Source: Populus alba (lineage: Eukaryota; Streptophyta; Magnoliopsida; Malpighiales; Salicaceae). From it: a stretch of DNA of 64,000 nt. The notes under the pieces were generated by a model, which did not search any database, was not told the origin of the DNA, and saw only the letters and a list, made by a program, of their open reading frames with translations. The stretch is taken from assembly GCF_005239225.2 (NCBI RefSeq), contig NC_133292.1:8714985-8778984 (forward strand), written 5' to 3'. Positions within the stretch are counted from its first letter, which is position 1. The number at the start of each line of letters is the position of its first letter. Positions 21,901 through 34,080 of this stretch are shown here, in pieces. A program made the position numbers and the translations under genes.

Positions 21901-23694
21901 TTTAAAATCGAACTGGCTGGTTTTTTAAAATTTTAATAGTTTTTGCAAACTGTGATTAGAAATTTATTTAGCTCTCAGCAGTTGGAATTATTTTGTTATC
22001 AAACATATCAAATTATTTAACTAAAAGTTATTGTATTATGTTGTAAGTAAAATCACGGAATTGTTTGATGGCATAATGTTATGTTTTTTGAATTAAAATT
22101 GTAATTAAGAGTATAAATTTAAGATTTTAAAAAACTGTATTTAATTATTTTAATAACAGGAAGGAGAAATAAGAATGAAAACATCACATGGGTTTTTTTT
22201 TAAATAAATAGAAATACTATTAAAAAAGAATAACTCAAAGAAGTAAAATTTAAAAAAAAAAATGAACTCAATATAAAAGATCACATACCAATATATATAT
22301 ATAATTTTGGTGATATGTATATTAAGATATATAGGCTCCGGTTATCATTCTAAAGAGAAAAAAAACCTCTACCAATAACACAGTATGTTCCCCTAACGAT
22401 GGATAGGCCATAGACATTAAACACACCGAGATCGATTATTGGTTTTTTACTTTTTTTTTATCTGAGCCATGTTGTTGTGAATATTTTTTTTATTAATGTG
22501 GATATTTAAATTTATTTGTGTATATTTAATTAATTTTAAAGGCCCTGAATTTATTTTTTTATTCGGTGACGGGGTGCTGTGGAAGTATTGTGAGTGTGGA
22601 AGTGCAACAGTGAGAACATTCATGACACTACCATTGTCTGGTCTTACAACTGAGAAATTTCTTCCGCGTGAGCAGAGGACAATTTTCAAGCTAGCTGTAC
22701 TGTAAATGTTGTAATTGGGGTGAAAAGTTATTATTTTATTTATAAATATTAGTTTGATATTGATATAAATTAATTAGAAATAATGTTTTTTTTTCTTAAC
22801 AAATTATTTGTTTATGTTTATAGAAACAAAAACAAAGTTTTTTAATAAACTTATAAAGTTGTTATTTACATGTTTAAATTTTTATTATATCCTAAAAATA
22901 TATTATTTTAACCCTGTAATAAATATAATAGAAACAATTAATATCTTTAAAGATACGTTTAAAGCTAATTTGTTATACCCACTAACATTACAATAGTTAC
23001 TTAACTCTACTTGCATTAGTAAGTTGATAAGATAAATCACTAGCTTAAAACAATGTCCGGGTTGAGTTTTCTTTTAAATTTTTATGTGCATCAACTTTGT
23101 TAAACCTAAATGACTTAATGAGTCAATTCACTATTTAAATGAGACCTAATTAAATCAACTTGAATAATATTTTTTATATTTAAAATAATATTATTATTTT
23201 TATCTAAAACAATATTGTTTCATTAAAAAAAAACTTAAACATCTATATTTAAAAATTAAATCCGAGCTGAACTGCCAACCTGTGAATTAATCTATTAACG
23301 GTTCACTTGCCAAATCAAGAACTCAAATTTTTGAGCAAAAACAAAATGAAGGAAAAATGCCACTAGTGTATTTCGATGGTTTTCTTCTTGGAAGCCCACA
23401 GGAAGGGGAAATAGAGCTGATGGACGTACAAATAATGTCGTAAGAAGAGAGATGAAAAATTAAAAATATTAAAAATATATTAATTTAAAATAAAAATAAA
23501 AAAATTCAATTTATTTTAAAAAAAAAATTTAAAACACAAAACAAACATAATGATATTCATCTGCATTTAAGAGTCCCAACTCAATTTTAGAGGGAAAAAA
23601 AAAGAGACGTTGTAAATTGTCAAAAACTAATGCAAACAAAATATTATACGCTGTCCGACGTGCGTGACAATCCTTTCGAAATCCTGTTGAAGTT
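18970..23694. other. Gene desert, AT-rich
   Basis: Nearly 4.7 kb with no gene that I can support. Contains AT-rich palindrome-like repeats (19690-19810, 21660-21785, 23455-23550), a poly-A run at 19384-19405, and an isolated fragment of a GGTTCGGTT-type hAT subterminal array (about 21793-21920). The overlapping frames at 22447-22705 on both strands lie in the least AT-rich part, but I recognise no family. Confidence 0.5.
21793..21920. mobile_element. Remnant of a CCGGTT/GGTTCGGTT-type hAT-like element
   Basis: A cluster of CCGGTTTTGGTTCGG- and TTTTGGTTCGGTTTTG-like words similar to the subterminal arrays of the elements at 3952 and 18010, but with no TAGGGGTG end or target duplication nearby. 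Read as a truncated copy. Confidence 0.45.
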
Positions 23695-25152
23695 TCAAGG
23701 GCGATACGACCTCAACTCTTCAATCAAAGCATTGAAATCAGACCAAGAAGATCCACCTTCTTCAACAGCCTTCCTCGCTATTTCTCCTAGCTTATTTGCT
23801 CTGCTCCTCTTTTCCTCTGCTTCTTCACCCACCATGATTCGAGTGATTGCCTTCTCTACAGCTTCACTTTTAACATGATCTCCACGCACTCTAACCCATT
23901 CCTTGACTCCAACACCAACTCCAGTTTTCAAAACATCAGTCACCAACTTTTCATTATAGAATTGCTCAGCAGATATAGGCCATGTAATCAAGGGCTTCCC
24001 TGCAGTTATGCCTTCAAGAGTCGAGTTCCATCCACAATGAGTCACAAATGCACCTATTGCTTCATGATCAAGAATCAACACTTGGGGTGCCCACCCTCTT
24101 ATAATCAGCCCCTTGTCTTCCATTCTTTCCTCAAACCCTTCAGGTAACCAATCTTCCTTATCTTCTTCACTGTTTTTGTTTCTTCTAACAACCCAGATAA
24201 ATTGCTGGCCAGAAGCTTCAAGGCCTGTTGCAATCTCCTTTAGCTGAGAGGCAGAGAAGCTTGCCATACTTCCGAAGCAGATATAAACAACTGAATTGGG
24301 TTTCTTGGAGTCAAGCCACCTCAAACACTCATGTTGATCGATTGAGGCTTCCTTTCCTCTTCCTGATTTATCCTCGATGTCTCTATTGCATAATGAAACC
24401 GGGCCTACATTCCAGGCCCTTCTGCCCAAAACCTTCCTGTAATAATCAGCATAAGCTGGCTCAAGCTCATAAAAGCTGTTGAAAATAACACCGAAGCTCC
24501 TCAACTCTGATTCTTTGGATGCTTTCACTAACTTGGTGAAGTCATTTTGAACATTTTCTCTTACAAAATCTGGCAGTTGCTTCCTTGTCAACTTTATACC
24601 ACCAGGAAGATGAGGCACAACAAAAGGTTCATAATCTGATGAAACTTTCTTGTATGGCTCATAAAGTCTCACGCATTCTCCAGCACTTAAAGCGAAGTTA
24701 CTAGTGCCATGAAACACTAGTCTCGGAATTCCAAATTTGGCAGCAGCATCGGTCGCCCAAGGAAAGAACATATCAGCAACAACGCAATCAGGATGCCTTT
24801 CTTGCAGTACCTTCTCAAAGGGTTCTTGAAGGAAGGTTGTGGCAACGAAAAACTTCTTGGTCATTTCCCCTGCATTTTCATCTGTAATGAATGCGTCTGT
24901 GTTTTCACATCCTTCCGGCAATCCTGCCTCTGCTGCAGGGAATTTGATGGTTTGGATATCGATATCAAAACCCAAATCTTTGGTTTTTTGGATGGTTTTG
25001 GAAAATAAAGGTGCGTTGAGAGGAGTGGTGATGATGGTTGTCTTTACGCCTCGAGAAGCAAAAAGCTTGGCCATGTCCACAGTTGGTATCATGTGGCCAT
25101 GAGCCAGGAAAGGGAAGAAGAGAATGTGCAATTGGTGACCCAAACTACCCAT
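23695..25152 (-). CDS. UGT73B: UGT73B-like UDP-glycosyltransferase, copy 1
   Basis: Intronless gene for a 485-residue family-1 glycosyltransferase, full length. It transfers a sugar, probably glucose, from UDP-sugar to small phenolics; UGT73B members act on flavonols, scopoletin and similar aglycones in the cytosol. The catalytic pair is present: His20 in AHGHMIP and Asp127 in VVADMFFPW. The donor-binding PSPG box spans residues 354-397 ([20 protein letters not shown] ... AEQ) and ends in Gln, which favours UDP-glucose. One unusual residue is Lys386 in ITAGKP, where the family usually has Val. It forms a same-strand tandem pair with the copy at 28775, 3.6 kb upstream on the minus strand. The exact aglycone cannot be read from sequence. 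The start is a clean ATG preceded by an A-rich leader and a TATA box. Confidence 0.95.
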   Translation of the reverse strand: MGSLGHQLHILFFPFLAHGHMIPTVDMAKLFASRGVKTTIITTPLNAPLFSKTIQKTKDLGFDIDIQTIKFPAAEAGLPEGCENTDAFITDENAGEMTKKFFVATTFLQEPFEKVLQERHPDCVVADMFFPWATDAAAKFGIPRLVFHGTSNFALSAGECVRLYEPYKKVSSDYEPFVVPHLPGGIKLTRKQLPDFVRENVQNDFTKLVKASKESELRSFGVIFNSFYELEPAYADYYRKVLGRRAWNVGPVSLCNRDIEDKSGRGKEASIDQHECLRWLDSKKPNSVVYICFGSMASFSASQLKEIATGLEASGQQFIWVVRRNKNSEEDKEDWLPEGFEERMEDKGLIIRGWAPQVLILDHEAIGAFVTHCGWNSTLEGITAGKPLITWPISAEQFYNEKLVTDVLKTGVGVGVKEWVRVRGDHVKSEAVEKAITRIMVGEEAEEKRSRANKLGEIARKAVEEGGSSWSDFNALIEELRSYRP

Positions 25153-25300
25153 CTGGCCTTGTAAGATAAAAAAAAAAAAAGAACTTGGTGTTGAAAATGG
25201 AACTTAGCTTGTCAGTAAAAATGGATGAATTGATTGATGATGAAGATGAAGAAAACCTTAGACTATTCTTGTTTGAATAAAATTTTGGACAAGGAATGGT

Positions 25301-25308
25301 ATTTATAA
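25301..25308 (-). promoter_or_regulatory. Putative TATA box of UGT73B copy 1
   Basis: On the minus strand TTTATAAATA lies about 150 bases upstream of the ATG at 25152, leaving room for a leader of roughly 120 bases. No other recognisable core element. Confidence 0.45.
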
Positions 25309-28300
25309 ACAGAGGTTAGTAAGACGAAATTTATTTTGTTAAGGCTTTTCTGGAATTAAGAAATTTCCAGCTCATGCTAGTACACTACATCACGTCACTG
25401 CCCCTGTCAGAAAGTGTCAATTCTACCTAGGAAAGTTCGAAGACGTTACCTGAATCTTTTGATCCATAAAGACAACTCGTGTTGCAAGATAATTTTTGCA
25501 GAACTATCTTAATTTTGAATAATTATAGTCAAAGTATAGGTGTTCTTGTTCTAGACTTCACACCAAGGCATGCATGTGCACCGCTTTATGAACAAACAGC
25601 CAGATATGCTATAAGTTCAACTTTGTGGTGCTCCTTTATAACATACTCTCTTACGTCAGGATTTTTTTTAGCTCAGGTATTCTTCAAGAAGAAAAGTCGT
25701 GGTCAGTAGATTGAATAGCGCAATTTCAGTAGGATATTCGGATATTCCTCTGTAAACACCGGCAACATTTTGCATTTAAATTTAAATTTAATGGATAAAT
25801 AAATTAAATTTACATATTAAAAAAGATATTTTATTATTGAATTCAATTAATTTTATTTTCTATATTATTATCATCACATTTATTTTATTCTAATTCTTTT
25901 CTACTATTATCACCTCAAATAACCTAAAAAATCAAATCCAAATACCTCTCTCTAAAGTTTTATTTTCTCAAGACTACACAAGCCATAAAATTAAGGACAG
26001 ACAATAAAATCTAATATGGGAAGAGAAGAGTGTTTTGGTGATGTTGCAGTTGAAGTTTTAATGGCGATGCATATTTACTCTTGACAAAAGGAGAAAACCG
26101 ATTAAAAAAGAGAGATAAAGAAATATTTAAAAAAAAAGTTAGTTTTAACATTATTTTAGTAATAATAAATTAGAGAAGATTGCCTCTAATTTACTTTTGT
26201 TTCATTTTTAAATGTTGATTTTCATTTAAAATCTAATTCTTAACTCGATTTCTTTAAATATTTGAATTCAATTCCAAATATTCTAAACATGATTTTTGAG
26301 ACATGGGTGCTACATATAAAATTTAAAAAGAAAAGAGGAAGCTAACACTTAGAGTTGTAGTGTAATTGAAGTTCTAAATTTGTTTTTTAGAGATCACCAG
26401 TTCAAGTTTTATAAATTTTTTGATTACTGGAGACTTACATGATCGTTAATTTTAGGACCCATGAAAATAGTCGAATTCGCAAGCAGACCCAAATATCTAT
26501 TTTAATAAAATTAGAAAAAAAAAAAAAGGAAGGGGAAGTTCCCTTCTATCCTGAGCAATTGAACCTGACAAATTCAGTAGACCCCCTGTTCAGTATTTCC
26601 AGTGACATGGTTATTTTTTATTATTATTATTTTTACTTTGAATATTTGTAAGTTGCAGAAGATAGAAATGCTTTTGAAGAAAAGAATTTTAATGAAGACG
26701 CCATTAAATAGTAGAATGGACTTTCATACGGGTCATTATTTGACAAGTCTAATAAATTGTACAACATTTGAAGCGTTTTTGGTGTTAATTATCATTTTTA
26801 TTAATGATTTAATTCCATGTTTTAGCATATAGGTGCAAATCAACATGCTTCAAGCTGGCGTTCCATGCTATAAATTTGTAGTTCAATATTGTCGGCTGAC
26901 AATCCTATTGTCGTGGTTGTACACTTTTTTCTTTCTTTCTTTCTTTTTTTTACTTTTTTTGAAGTTATTTTTTTTTTCTTTACATTTAAAATAAAATGTG
27001 TTTCGGTTTTTGCTTTTAATAAATTTTCTTTGACTTGGGGAAGAAATCAATTCATGCACTATATAAAATGCATTAGATGCAAGCGTGCATAGATACACTA
27101 CTCTAGAAGAAAATGTTCCATAAGACAAGAGTAATTAAATGGAGCTACGTATGAAGATAACTGACAGTTTTAAAATTCAAGTCTAGAAATAACATCCTAC
27201 TGGATAATTGATTATTTTTTATTTTTTTTTAAATGCTTCAAGACTTGAAATAAAAAGCTTAAATGAATAGTAGCTATAACAAATAATTTCTAAATAAGTT
27301 ACGGTGACTAATAATTAATACCTATAAAAAGTATCCACTAATTAATATGGGGGTTCTTAAATATTTAAATCAGTAATTTTTAAAAAAAAACAAATATAAT
27401 GATATTTAAAAAAAATAAATTTTAAAAATATGTATGCTGAAAGTGTTAAAAATATTGAGATTATAAACCTAAAACTTGAAGTGTTTGTGGAGTATTTATA
27501 GTCCATGAATTTATTTATTTTAAAGATGAAAAAATGAAATGTAATTTTATTTTTATGATATTTTAAGTTATATTTTATTTAAAATAATACCTATTAATCA
27601 GTATAAATTAATAAAGAACCTACACGGATCCAAAAAAAATTTCCAAATAAATATTAGGTTGGGGCAAGCTGGACTTGTGGTACATGGTCCGGATGCTATA
27701 ATGTATGGCCAGTAAAACTGCACCCATACCCAAAAACAATTTATTTTGGAGCGCTGGATTAGTTAGCCCAGCACCCCCAATTAACTGGATCCGGATTTAA
27801 TGCGTGGACCCAATAATAAATGCTCGCACTCCCTAGCACCCAAAATAAATGGGATCGGGCATAGCACTCTGAGCACAAACCAAAGCTTTTTTTTCCAAAT
27901 TTATAGAACAGAGTAAGAACAACTTCTTTCTTTTCAATTTAAATAGTATGAGACGATTTAACTATTTTAATTTTAATTTTTGTTTGATTGTCATTGTGAT
28001 ATGTTAATCTTTGTATAGTTAATTCCCTTGCAACTAGCATCGTTAGGTTAAGGATCTGAGACCAACTTGGCTCAAATGCCGAAGTTTTTTTTATTATTTA
28101 TTTCTTTACTATGATTATTTTATTTTGATGTGTGTGACTTATTTCACTTGTTTATAGATTTAGCTATAAATTTAAAATTGATCACTGAGCTCAATTTCAT
28201 TGATTTTAAGTGGTGTTGCTCAGAATTAACAAGTGTATCTAAAAATAGACGTAATTAAATAAATGTTTTTAAGATTAGAAACGAGTGGCTCAGAATTAAC

Positions 28301-28574
28301 CTACAGTGCAATTATGTTATTTTCAAATAACCCCATTGTATAAATCATGAGCGCCACCAATCATGGTAAAATCGAAATTTATGTTATATAGCAGCAAATG
28401 TCAAATTGCTGCCAATATCAATTATTCCAGCTACAGAAAATTGAAGCCATTAATAAAATAAGCAAAATAAATTGTATTAATAACAATATTCAAATTGTAA
28501 CGTCCTCCTTAAACATAGCTATTGATTGACGATATATATATATATATAAAAAGAACTATATATATAAAAAGAAC

Positions 28575-28605
<31 letters not shown>

Positions 28606-28774
28606 CAGGTAAATGATTTAAGGCAGCTATGTTTTTACCATTAATCAAATCAAATTGACTAATTTTGAGTAATAACGACGACGACGACATCAACAATGTT
28701 CACGATAAAATAGATTAAAACTAGAGCAAAAACAGATACAAAAGAAATGTGCTATTAAAATATGAATCTACAAT
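25309..28774. other. Spacer between the two UGT73B-like genes, no gene
   Basis: Promoter side of copy 1 followed by AT-rich DNA. About 27650-27870 is a less AT-rich island (GGATCCGGATT, CCCAGCACCCCC words) that could be an old insertion remnant. An AT microsatellite sits at 28532-28602, followed by a short CGA repeat at 28675-28690. No coding signal. Confidence 0.5.
28532..28602. repeat. TA microsatellite with duplicated AAAAAGAACTA insert
   Basis: Alternating TA interrupted twice by AAAAAGAACTA, then an unbroken TA run of about 28 bases. It sits 170 bases beyond the stop codon of UGT73B copy 2. Confidence 0.85.
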
Positions 28775-30235
28775 CTACCCCTGGTGACAGAAGCTCAGTT
28801 CCTCGATAAGAGCATTCAAATCAGAGTAGGAGGAACCCCCTTCTTCAACTGCCTTCCTTGCCATCTTCCCAAATGCCTCTGTTTTGCTCCTCATTTCCTC
28901 TGCTTCTTCACCCTCCATGAGTCGACTCAATGCCTCTTCTAAAGCTTTACTCTTAATGCTATCCCCGCCCAATAAAGCTTGTTCTTGAACACCAATCCTG
29001 ATACCTATTTTCAATATCTGTGTCACCAGCTTTTCATTGTAGAATTGCTCTGCAGACAGTGGACATGTGGCCATCGGAACCCCAGCGGTAATGCCTTCAA
29101 TTGTTGAATTCCATCCACAATGAGTCACAAATCCTCCTATTGCTTCATGGTCAAGAATCAACACTTGTGGTGCCCACCCTCTTATGATTAGCCCCTTCCC
29201 TTCCATTCTTTCCTCAAACCCTTCAGGTAACCAAGCTTCCTCTTCTTCTTCACTGTTCTTGGTATTCTTAACAACCCAGATAAATTGCTGACCAGAAGCT
29301 TCAAGGCCTTCTGCTATCTCTTTTAGTTGAGAAGCACTGAAGTTCACCATACTTCCAAAACATACGTAAACAACTGAATTGGGTTTTTTGGTTTCAAGCC
29401 AGCTCAAACACTCATTTTCATTAATAGAAGATTCTCTTCCCCTCTCTGCTTTGTCATCTATTTTTCTGTTGCAAAGAGAAACTGGTCCTACATGCCATGC
29501 TTTTCTTCCAAAAGCTTTTCTGTAATGATCAGCATAAACCGGCTCAAGTTCGTAGAAACTGTTGACAACCACCCCGTAACTTCTCGAATCTCCCTCTTTA
29601 ACCTCCTTGTACATCTTGTTGAAGTCGGATTCATCATCAAGTCTTTCAGGAAATGGCAGTTCATTTCTTGTCAACTTGATATCATCAGGAAGGTTAGGCA
29701 TAAAAAAGGGTTCACAATCTGATGAAACTTTCTTGTGTGGCTCGTATAGTCTCAGACTTTGTCCAACGCATAAAGAAAAAAAGCTAGTTCCATGAAACAC
29801 TAACCTTGGAATTCCAAATTTAGCTGCAGCATCAGTAGTCCAAGGAAAGAACATATCTGCAATAAGGCAATCGGGATGGATTTCCTCTAGTAGCATTTCA
29901 AGGGGTTCTTGGAGAATGGTGGTTGCCACGAAAAACTTTTTGAGCATATCCCAACCCATAGCCTGAGAAATAATCAAGTCTGCATTTTCACATCCTTCTG
30001 GTAATCCAGTCTCAAGAGTGGAGAATTCGATGGTTCGTATATTAATTTCAAATCCCAGATCTTTGGTTCTTTGGACTGTTTTGGAGAAGAGAGGCACGTT
30101 TAGAGGGGTGGTGACTATGGTAGTCTTTAGGCCTCGGGAAGCAAATAGCTTGGCCATGTCCACCAGTGGTATCATGTGACCATGAGCCATGAAAGGAAAG
30201 AAAAGAGCATGTAGCTGGTTAACCTCACTGCCCAT
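28775..30235 (-). CDS. UGT73B: UGT73B-like UDP-glycosyltransferase, copy 2
   Basis: Intronless, 486 residues, closely related to copy 1 at 23695 along its whole length. Key residues are conserved: His20 (AHGHMIP), Asp127 (LIADMFFPW), PSPG box at 354-397 ending SAEQ. Compared with copy 1 it has the usual GVP in the PSPG box but Cys391 (ATCPLSAEQ) where most members have Trp. Differences concentrate in the acceptor-side regions (residues 83-98 and 190-215), so acceptor range may differ while the donor is probably still UDP-glucose. Expected role: cytosolic glucosylation of phenolic secondary metabolites or stress-related compounds. The start ATG is preceded by an A/G-rich leader; no clear TATA box was found. 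Confidence 0.95.
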   Translation of the reverse strand: MGSEVNQLHALFFPFMAHGHMIPLVDMAKLFASRGLKTTIVTTPLNVPLFSKTVQRTKDLGFEINIRTIEFSTLETGLPEGCENADLIISQAMGWDMLKKFFVATTILQEPLEMLLEEIHPDCLIADMFFPWTTDAAAKFGIPRLVFHGTSFFSLCVGQSLRLYEPHKKVSSDCEPFFMPNLPDDIKLTRNELPFPERLDDESDFNKMYKEVKEGDSRSYGVVVNSFYELEPVYADHYRKAFGRKAWHVGPVSLCNRKIDDKAERGRESSINENECLSWLETKKPNSVVYVCFGSMVNFSASQLKEIAEGLEASGQQFIWVVKNTKNSEEEEEAWLPEGFEERMEGKGLIIRGWAPQVLILDHEAIGGFVTHCGWNSTIEGITAGVPMATCPLSAEQFYNEKLVTQILKIGIRIGVQEQALLGGDSIKSKALEEALSRLMEGEEAEEMRSKTEAFGKMARKAVEEGGSSYSDLNALIEELSFCHQG

Positions 30236-32445
30236 GTTGCCTGATCACCAAAGGAAGATTTTGTACAACAGAATTCAATGGTTGAATTACAAGAGAAACT
30301 AGAATCGGAGATGAAGATCGACAAGAAGAGGAAGAAAGGGCTGGGCTACCTTTCTTTTTTCTTTGTTCTTGCCTTCTATGACTAGTATGCCACTTTTTTG
30401 GCAAGAACGAGATATTTTTGGTTCTTTCTGATGATCACAGGCCCAGCTTATCCTGCGCACACGTACATGCCCTGGACACCGCATTTTCTCTTTCATGGCT
30501 TGAAGGAAAGAAAATAGTGAGTTCCTGCGGATTATGTGAAATTTACCCAGGCCATTCAAAAGAAGCGAGAACGGAAGAGAGATTTGCTGCGAATCTATAC
30601 ACTAATCACTATTTACCATTATAGTATCATTGTTTTTTTTTTTTTTTTTTCAAAAAATCAATAAACTTGTCTCGGGAGTAATTCGATCCTTATGTAAAGT
30701 ACATTGATGATTATAAGATTGATAAAAAGTAGATTTGTCAAATTTTTTTTATAACAATAAAATTACTAAGTTAATTTTACAATGCAAAATTTTTAGAGCT
30801 GATATTTATAAGATTTTTTTATCTTTTAATTTTTTAAAATATAGTAAGATAATTTAATATTTTTTTAAGTAATTTTTTGTTAACTTGTGTATAGGGGCTT
30901 TTTCATCTTTTAATCTTGGTTCTTTGGTTATTATTAAGTTGAATAAGAAAATTTTAATCTTTTAATAAATATAAAATATTATTTAAAAAAGTAGGTTTGC
31001 ATGCATTTATGTAACTTCACACTATACAAACAAAGCTAGAGAAGGCAAGTGAAGGTTGAACGATGACTTCCAAGGCAGCATTTCAATTATCTTAGCGACC
31101 CCTCTATCACTCAGCAACACATGTAATGTATGGACCTTTTGTTTGGTGCTGATGACATTTTCTTTTCTTTTCATCTTTTTTTTTTTTTTTTTTCTTGATT
31201 CTCATGTCTAAATTTTTAAATTTTTAAAGCAATCTTTTAATTTATTTTTACTTCAAGCTTAATCCATATTCTTTTAATTATACCTATTTTATTTCAAATA
31301 ATTTATAAAATTGAAGTTTTTCTCAATTTTCATCATTTTTTATTTTTTGTACATGTCAGAATTGGTTTTTGTTCTTTTGATTATTATTTGTTTGGTTTTG
31401 GATTCTTTTTTTAATTGAATTTATTTTTTGATTTTATTCCTAGAATTTGATTTTATTTTATTTTTGTGTCAAATTTGATCCCTATTATTTTAAATGTTAT
31501 TTGTTTGACTATAACAAGTATTTTAGATTGAGTTTTTATTTTATTTTATTTTTCAACATTAAATTAGTTAGGAATTAAGTTTTTTTATTGAACCCGAGTT
31601 TATGATTTTAAGGATTGCGAGTTTGAAGAATTAACTTAAATTTAAGAGATTCATTTGAATTTGTTTGATGTTTTCCCCTTTCATTATATTCATGTTTTTT
31701 TTAATTTTATAATTATGTTTGATTTAAGAGATACTTCATATATTTCTTAAATATTTGTCTATAAATATTTTATAACTCTTCAACTTAGTTCCATATTTAA
31801 TCCAATATGATATCAATTAAGACTCAACCAAAGCCTAACCATTAGGAGAATAAAAGGGGAAAAAAAAAAAAAAAGGTTATCCAACTAAATTAGATAATTA
31901 TGGATATATCATTTATCTGGATCATAAATTCCATGTGTTAACCCGGCACATTACAATGTGTTGCTTTCTTTTTATTTTACTCATTAATTTTTTTTTTTAC
32001 AATTTAATCATTTGACACTATTATTTAACATTTAAGTTAGTACTAGGGAAAAGTTAAAATAATACCAATATAATTTTTTAAAAAAAACCAAATCACCATT
32101 CAAATGGGACAATCAGTTCTCTCTTAACCCACTAGATCAAACAAGTCACACTAATCTTTTTTTAATATTTATTAATATATATGGTGGTCAATTTGATACA
32201 TTGATTAAGTTTTTTTATTTTTATTTTAAAATATTCTACAATATAAAAAAAATAACAGCACTCACAAGTTTTTGTAATACAATAATTGGTTTTTTATCTT
32301 GCCCGCGGAAAAGCGCGCGGTCACGGGGCCTGGTTGGAATCTAGACAGAAAATAGGAAGATTGTTTCTTCCTGCTAACATGATCACTTGCGTCATAGCGT
32401 TGGTACAGATGACAGACGGGCAAGAACGCATCTTGATTGCACATT
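30236..32445. other. Intergenic, no gene
   Basis: Promoter side of UGT73B copy 2, then 2 kb of AT-rich DNA with T-homopolymers (30633-30650, 31167-31193) and an A run at 31860-31874. The frames at 30299-30624 overlap on both strands and have no family signature. Confidence 0.5.
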
Positions 32446-33300
32446 ACTACATCAATCCGTAACTTCTCATCGGTGAATTGCTCTGCAGCAAAAGGCCATG
32501 TTATCGTTGGCAGTCCAGCACTCACACCTTCTCAAGTCGAGTTCCGGCCACAATGAGTCACAAACCCTCCTACAGCCGGATGCTCTGGTATTTACAGTTG
32601 CGGTGCCCAGCCTTTTATTATCAGTCCTCTTCTGGATTCTTTGAGTCTATCTTCAAATCCTTTGGGAAGCAAGGCTTTCTTCATCATGTCCAGCTGATTT
32701 AAAGATTTTTCCAATCACCCAAATGAATCGGTGATTGGAAGCTTCAAGACCATGGGCGATCTCAAGGATTTGTTCAGGGGTTAAACGAGCTAAGCTTCCA
32801 AAACTGACGTAAAGAACCGAATTTAGTTCCTTACAGTCAAGCCAGTTGAAAATGGTTTGCTCATTAACTGAAGTCTTTTGGCCTCTCTTCTTCCACGTTT
32901 CTGTTGCATAATGAAACTGGTCCCATAATCCATGCCGTATTGCCCAATTCATTCCTGAAGGAGTCCAAATCAAAGAAACTATTGACCATAACCCCGAAAC
33001 TCTTATCATCTGACCCTGGCATTCTTTTATGCAACCCTCCACCATGTGATTGTCTTCCAAAGACTGGTAGTTGAGATGTGGTCAATTCAATCCTATCAGA
33101 AAGACCTGGAACAATAAAAGGCTCCAAATCAGAAGTTACTTTCTCATGGGGCTTATAGCGTTCCATATTTTCTCGGACACAACGAGCGAAGCATCCATTC
33201 CCATTGAAAGTAATTCTTGGAATGCCAACACTGTCAAGGGAGAAAGAGAGGTTTGGGCTATAAGTTCCAAATTATGAGGTGTAGTGAAGACATCGAGTGG
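32446..33300 (-). pseudogene. UGT73-family pseudogene (third UGT of the cluster)
   Basis: A decayed glycosyltransferase. Recognisable parts in order on the minus strand: FTTPHN (about residue 45 in the family), then after a gap [100 protein letters not shown] and the PSPG region. Damage: the N-terminal 140 residues are mostly missing or scrambled; frameshifts occur near 32900 (after CNRNVEE) and near 32670; stop codons lie in the PSPG box (after APQL and after NST); the key PSPG Trp is Arg (HCGRNS); and the C-terminal part after EKLRIDVV is lost. Its motifs look more like the UGT73C/D type than the two B-type neighbours. It cannot make enzyme. Confidence 0.85.
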
Positions 33301-34080
33301 AATATTTACAAATGAAAAATGAAATGAATGTCCATAGGATTTATCCATTCTTCAAGAGCCTAGGTTTGGCACATACACATAATTCAGCAAGGGCGTCAGC
33401 TAATTCGAGAGAATCAGTGCACTTTATGCATGTGGCTAAGGTCGCTTGCCGGAATATATTCTAAAACTCCATACACTTCCAAGTTTTATAGAATACCAAT
33501 TTCTTACTCCCTATTTGTTTTGATCTTGAAACAAAAACATAACGCCTAGGTTAGAGAGTTCATCTCGTTCAGTCATAAGAATAGATAAAAGAATTGTCAA
33601 TCCTATATGTTGTTGATGTTCTTAGCTTGATGGCGATTTTTCTCTTTGACAGGTAATAATGCATGATGCATTCTTGAAAGGGATATGGCTGCGGTTCCCT
33701 TCGCAATTCCATTTGAAAGGATTCAGACAGCAAAAATTGTGTCTGGACTCCTGAGCGGGAAAACCCTGCCTTGGCATTGATCAGGAAAGGCACGGATATT
33801 ATGCCTGTGGGTTGCGATGCCGGACTGGTTAGATTCCAGAAATTGAGGTGCTTTTAATCAATACTCTTGACACTTTTTTATTTTCTTGAGAACTAATACT
33901 CCTTTAAAATAATGGAAAAAGGTCAAAATAATTGGCACTTTCATATATTTGCAGTAGGAAATCCTGCTAGCAACAAGAATGCTACTTGTACAAAAACTTG
34001 GCATTAGAGACTACTGCCAAACCACTCATCAAATCCTACCCTAGATACAATATTTCATAATCCATCAATGATACAGGAAT
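33301..34080. other. Intergenic and CBSX 3' flank, no gene
   Basis: The stretch 33570-33800 is a non-AT-rich block with an open minus-strand frame (76 codons) but no family match; it could be part of the UGT pseudogene's debris or an unrelated relic. Bases 33950-34080 probably hold the 3' UTR of the CBSX gene. Confidence 0.4.

Noticed and set aside
22447..22705. Overlapping open frames on both strands
   Set aside because: No recognised family on either strand; kept only as a mention in the desert description.
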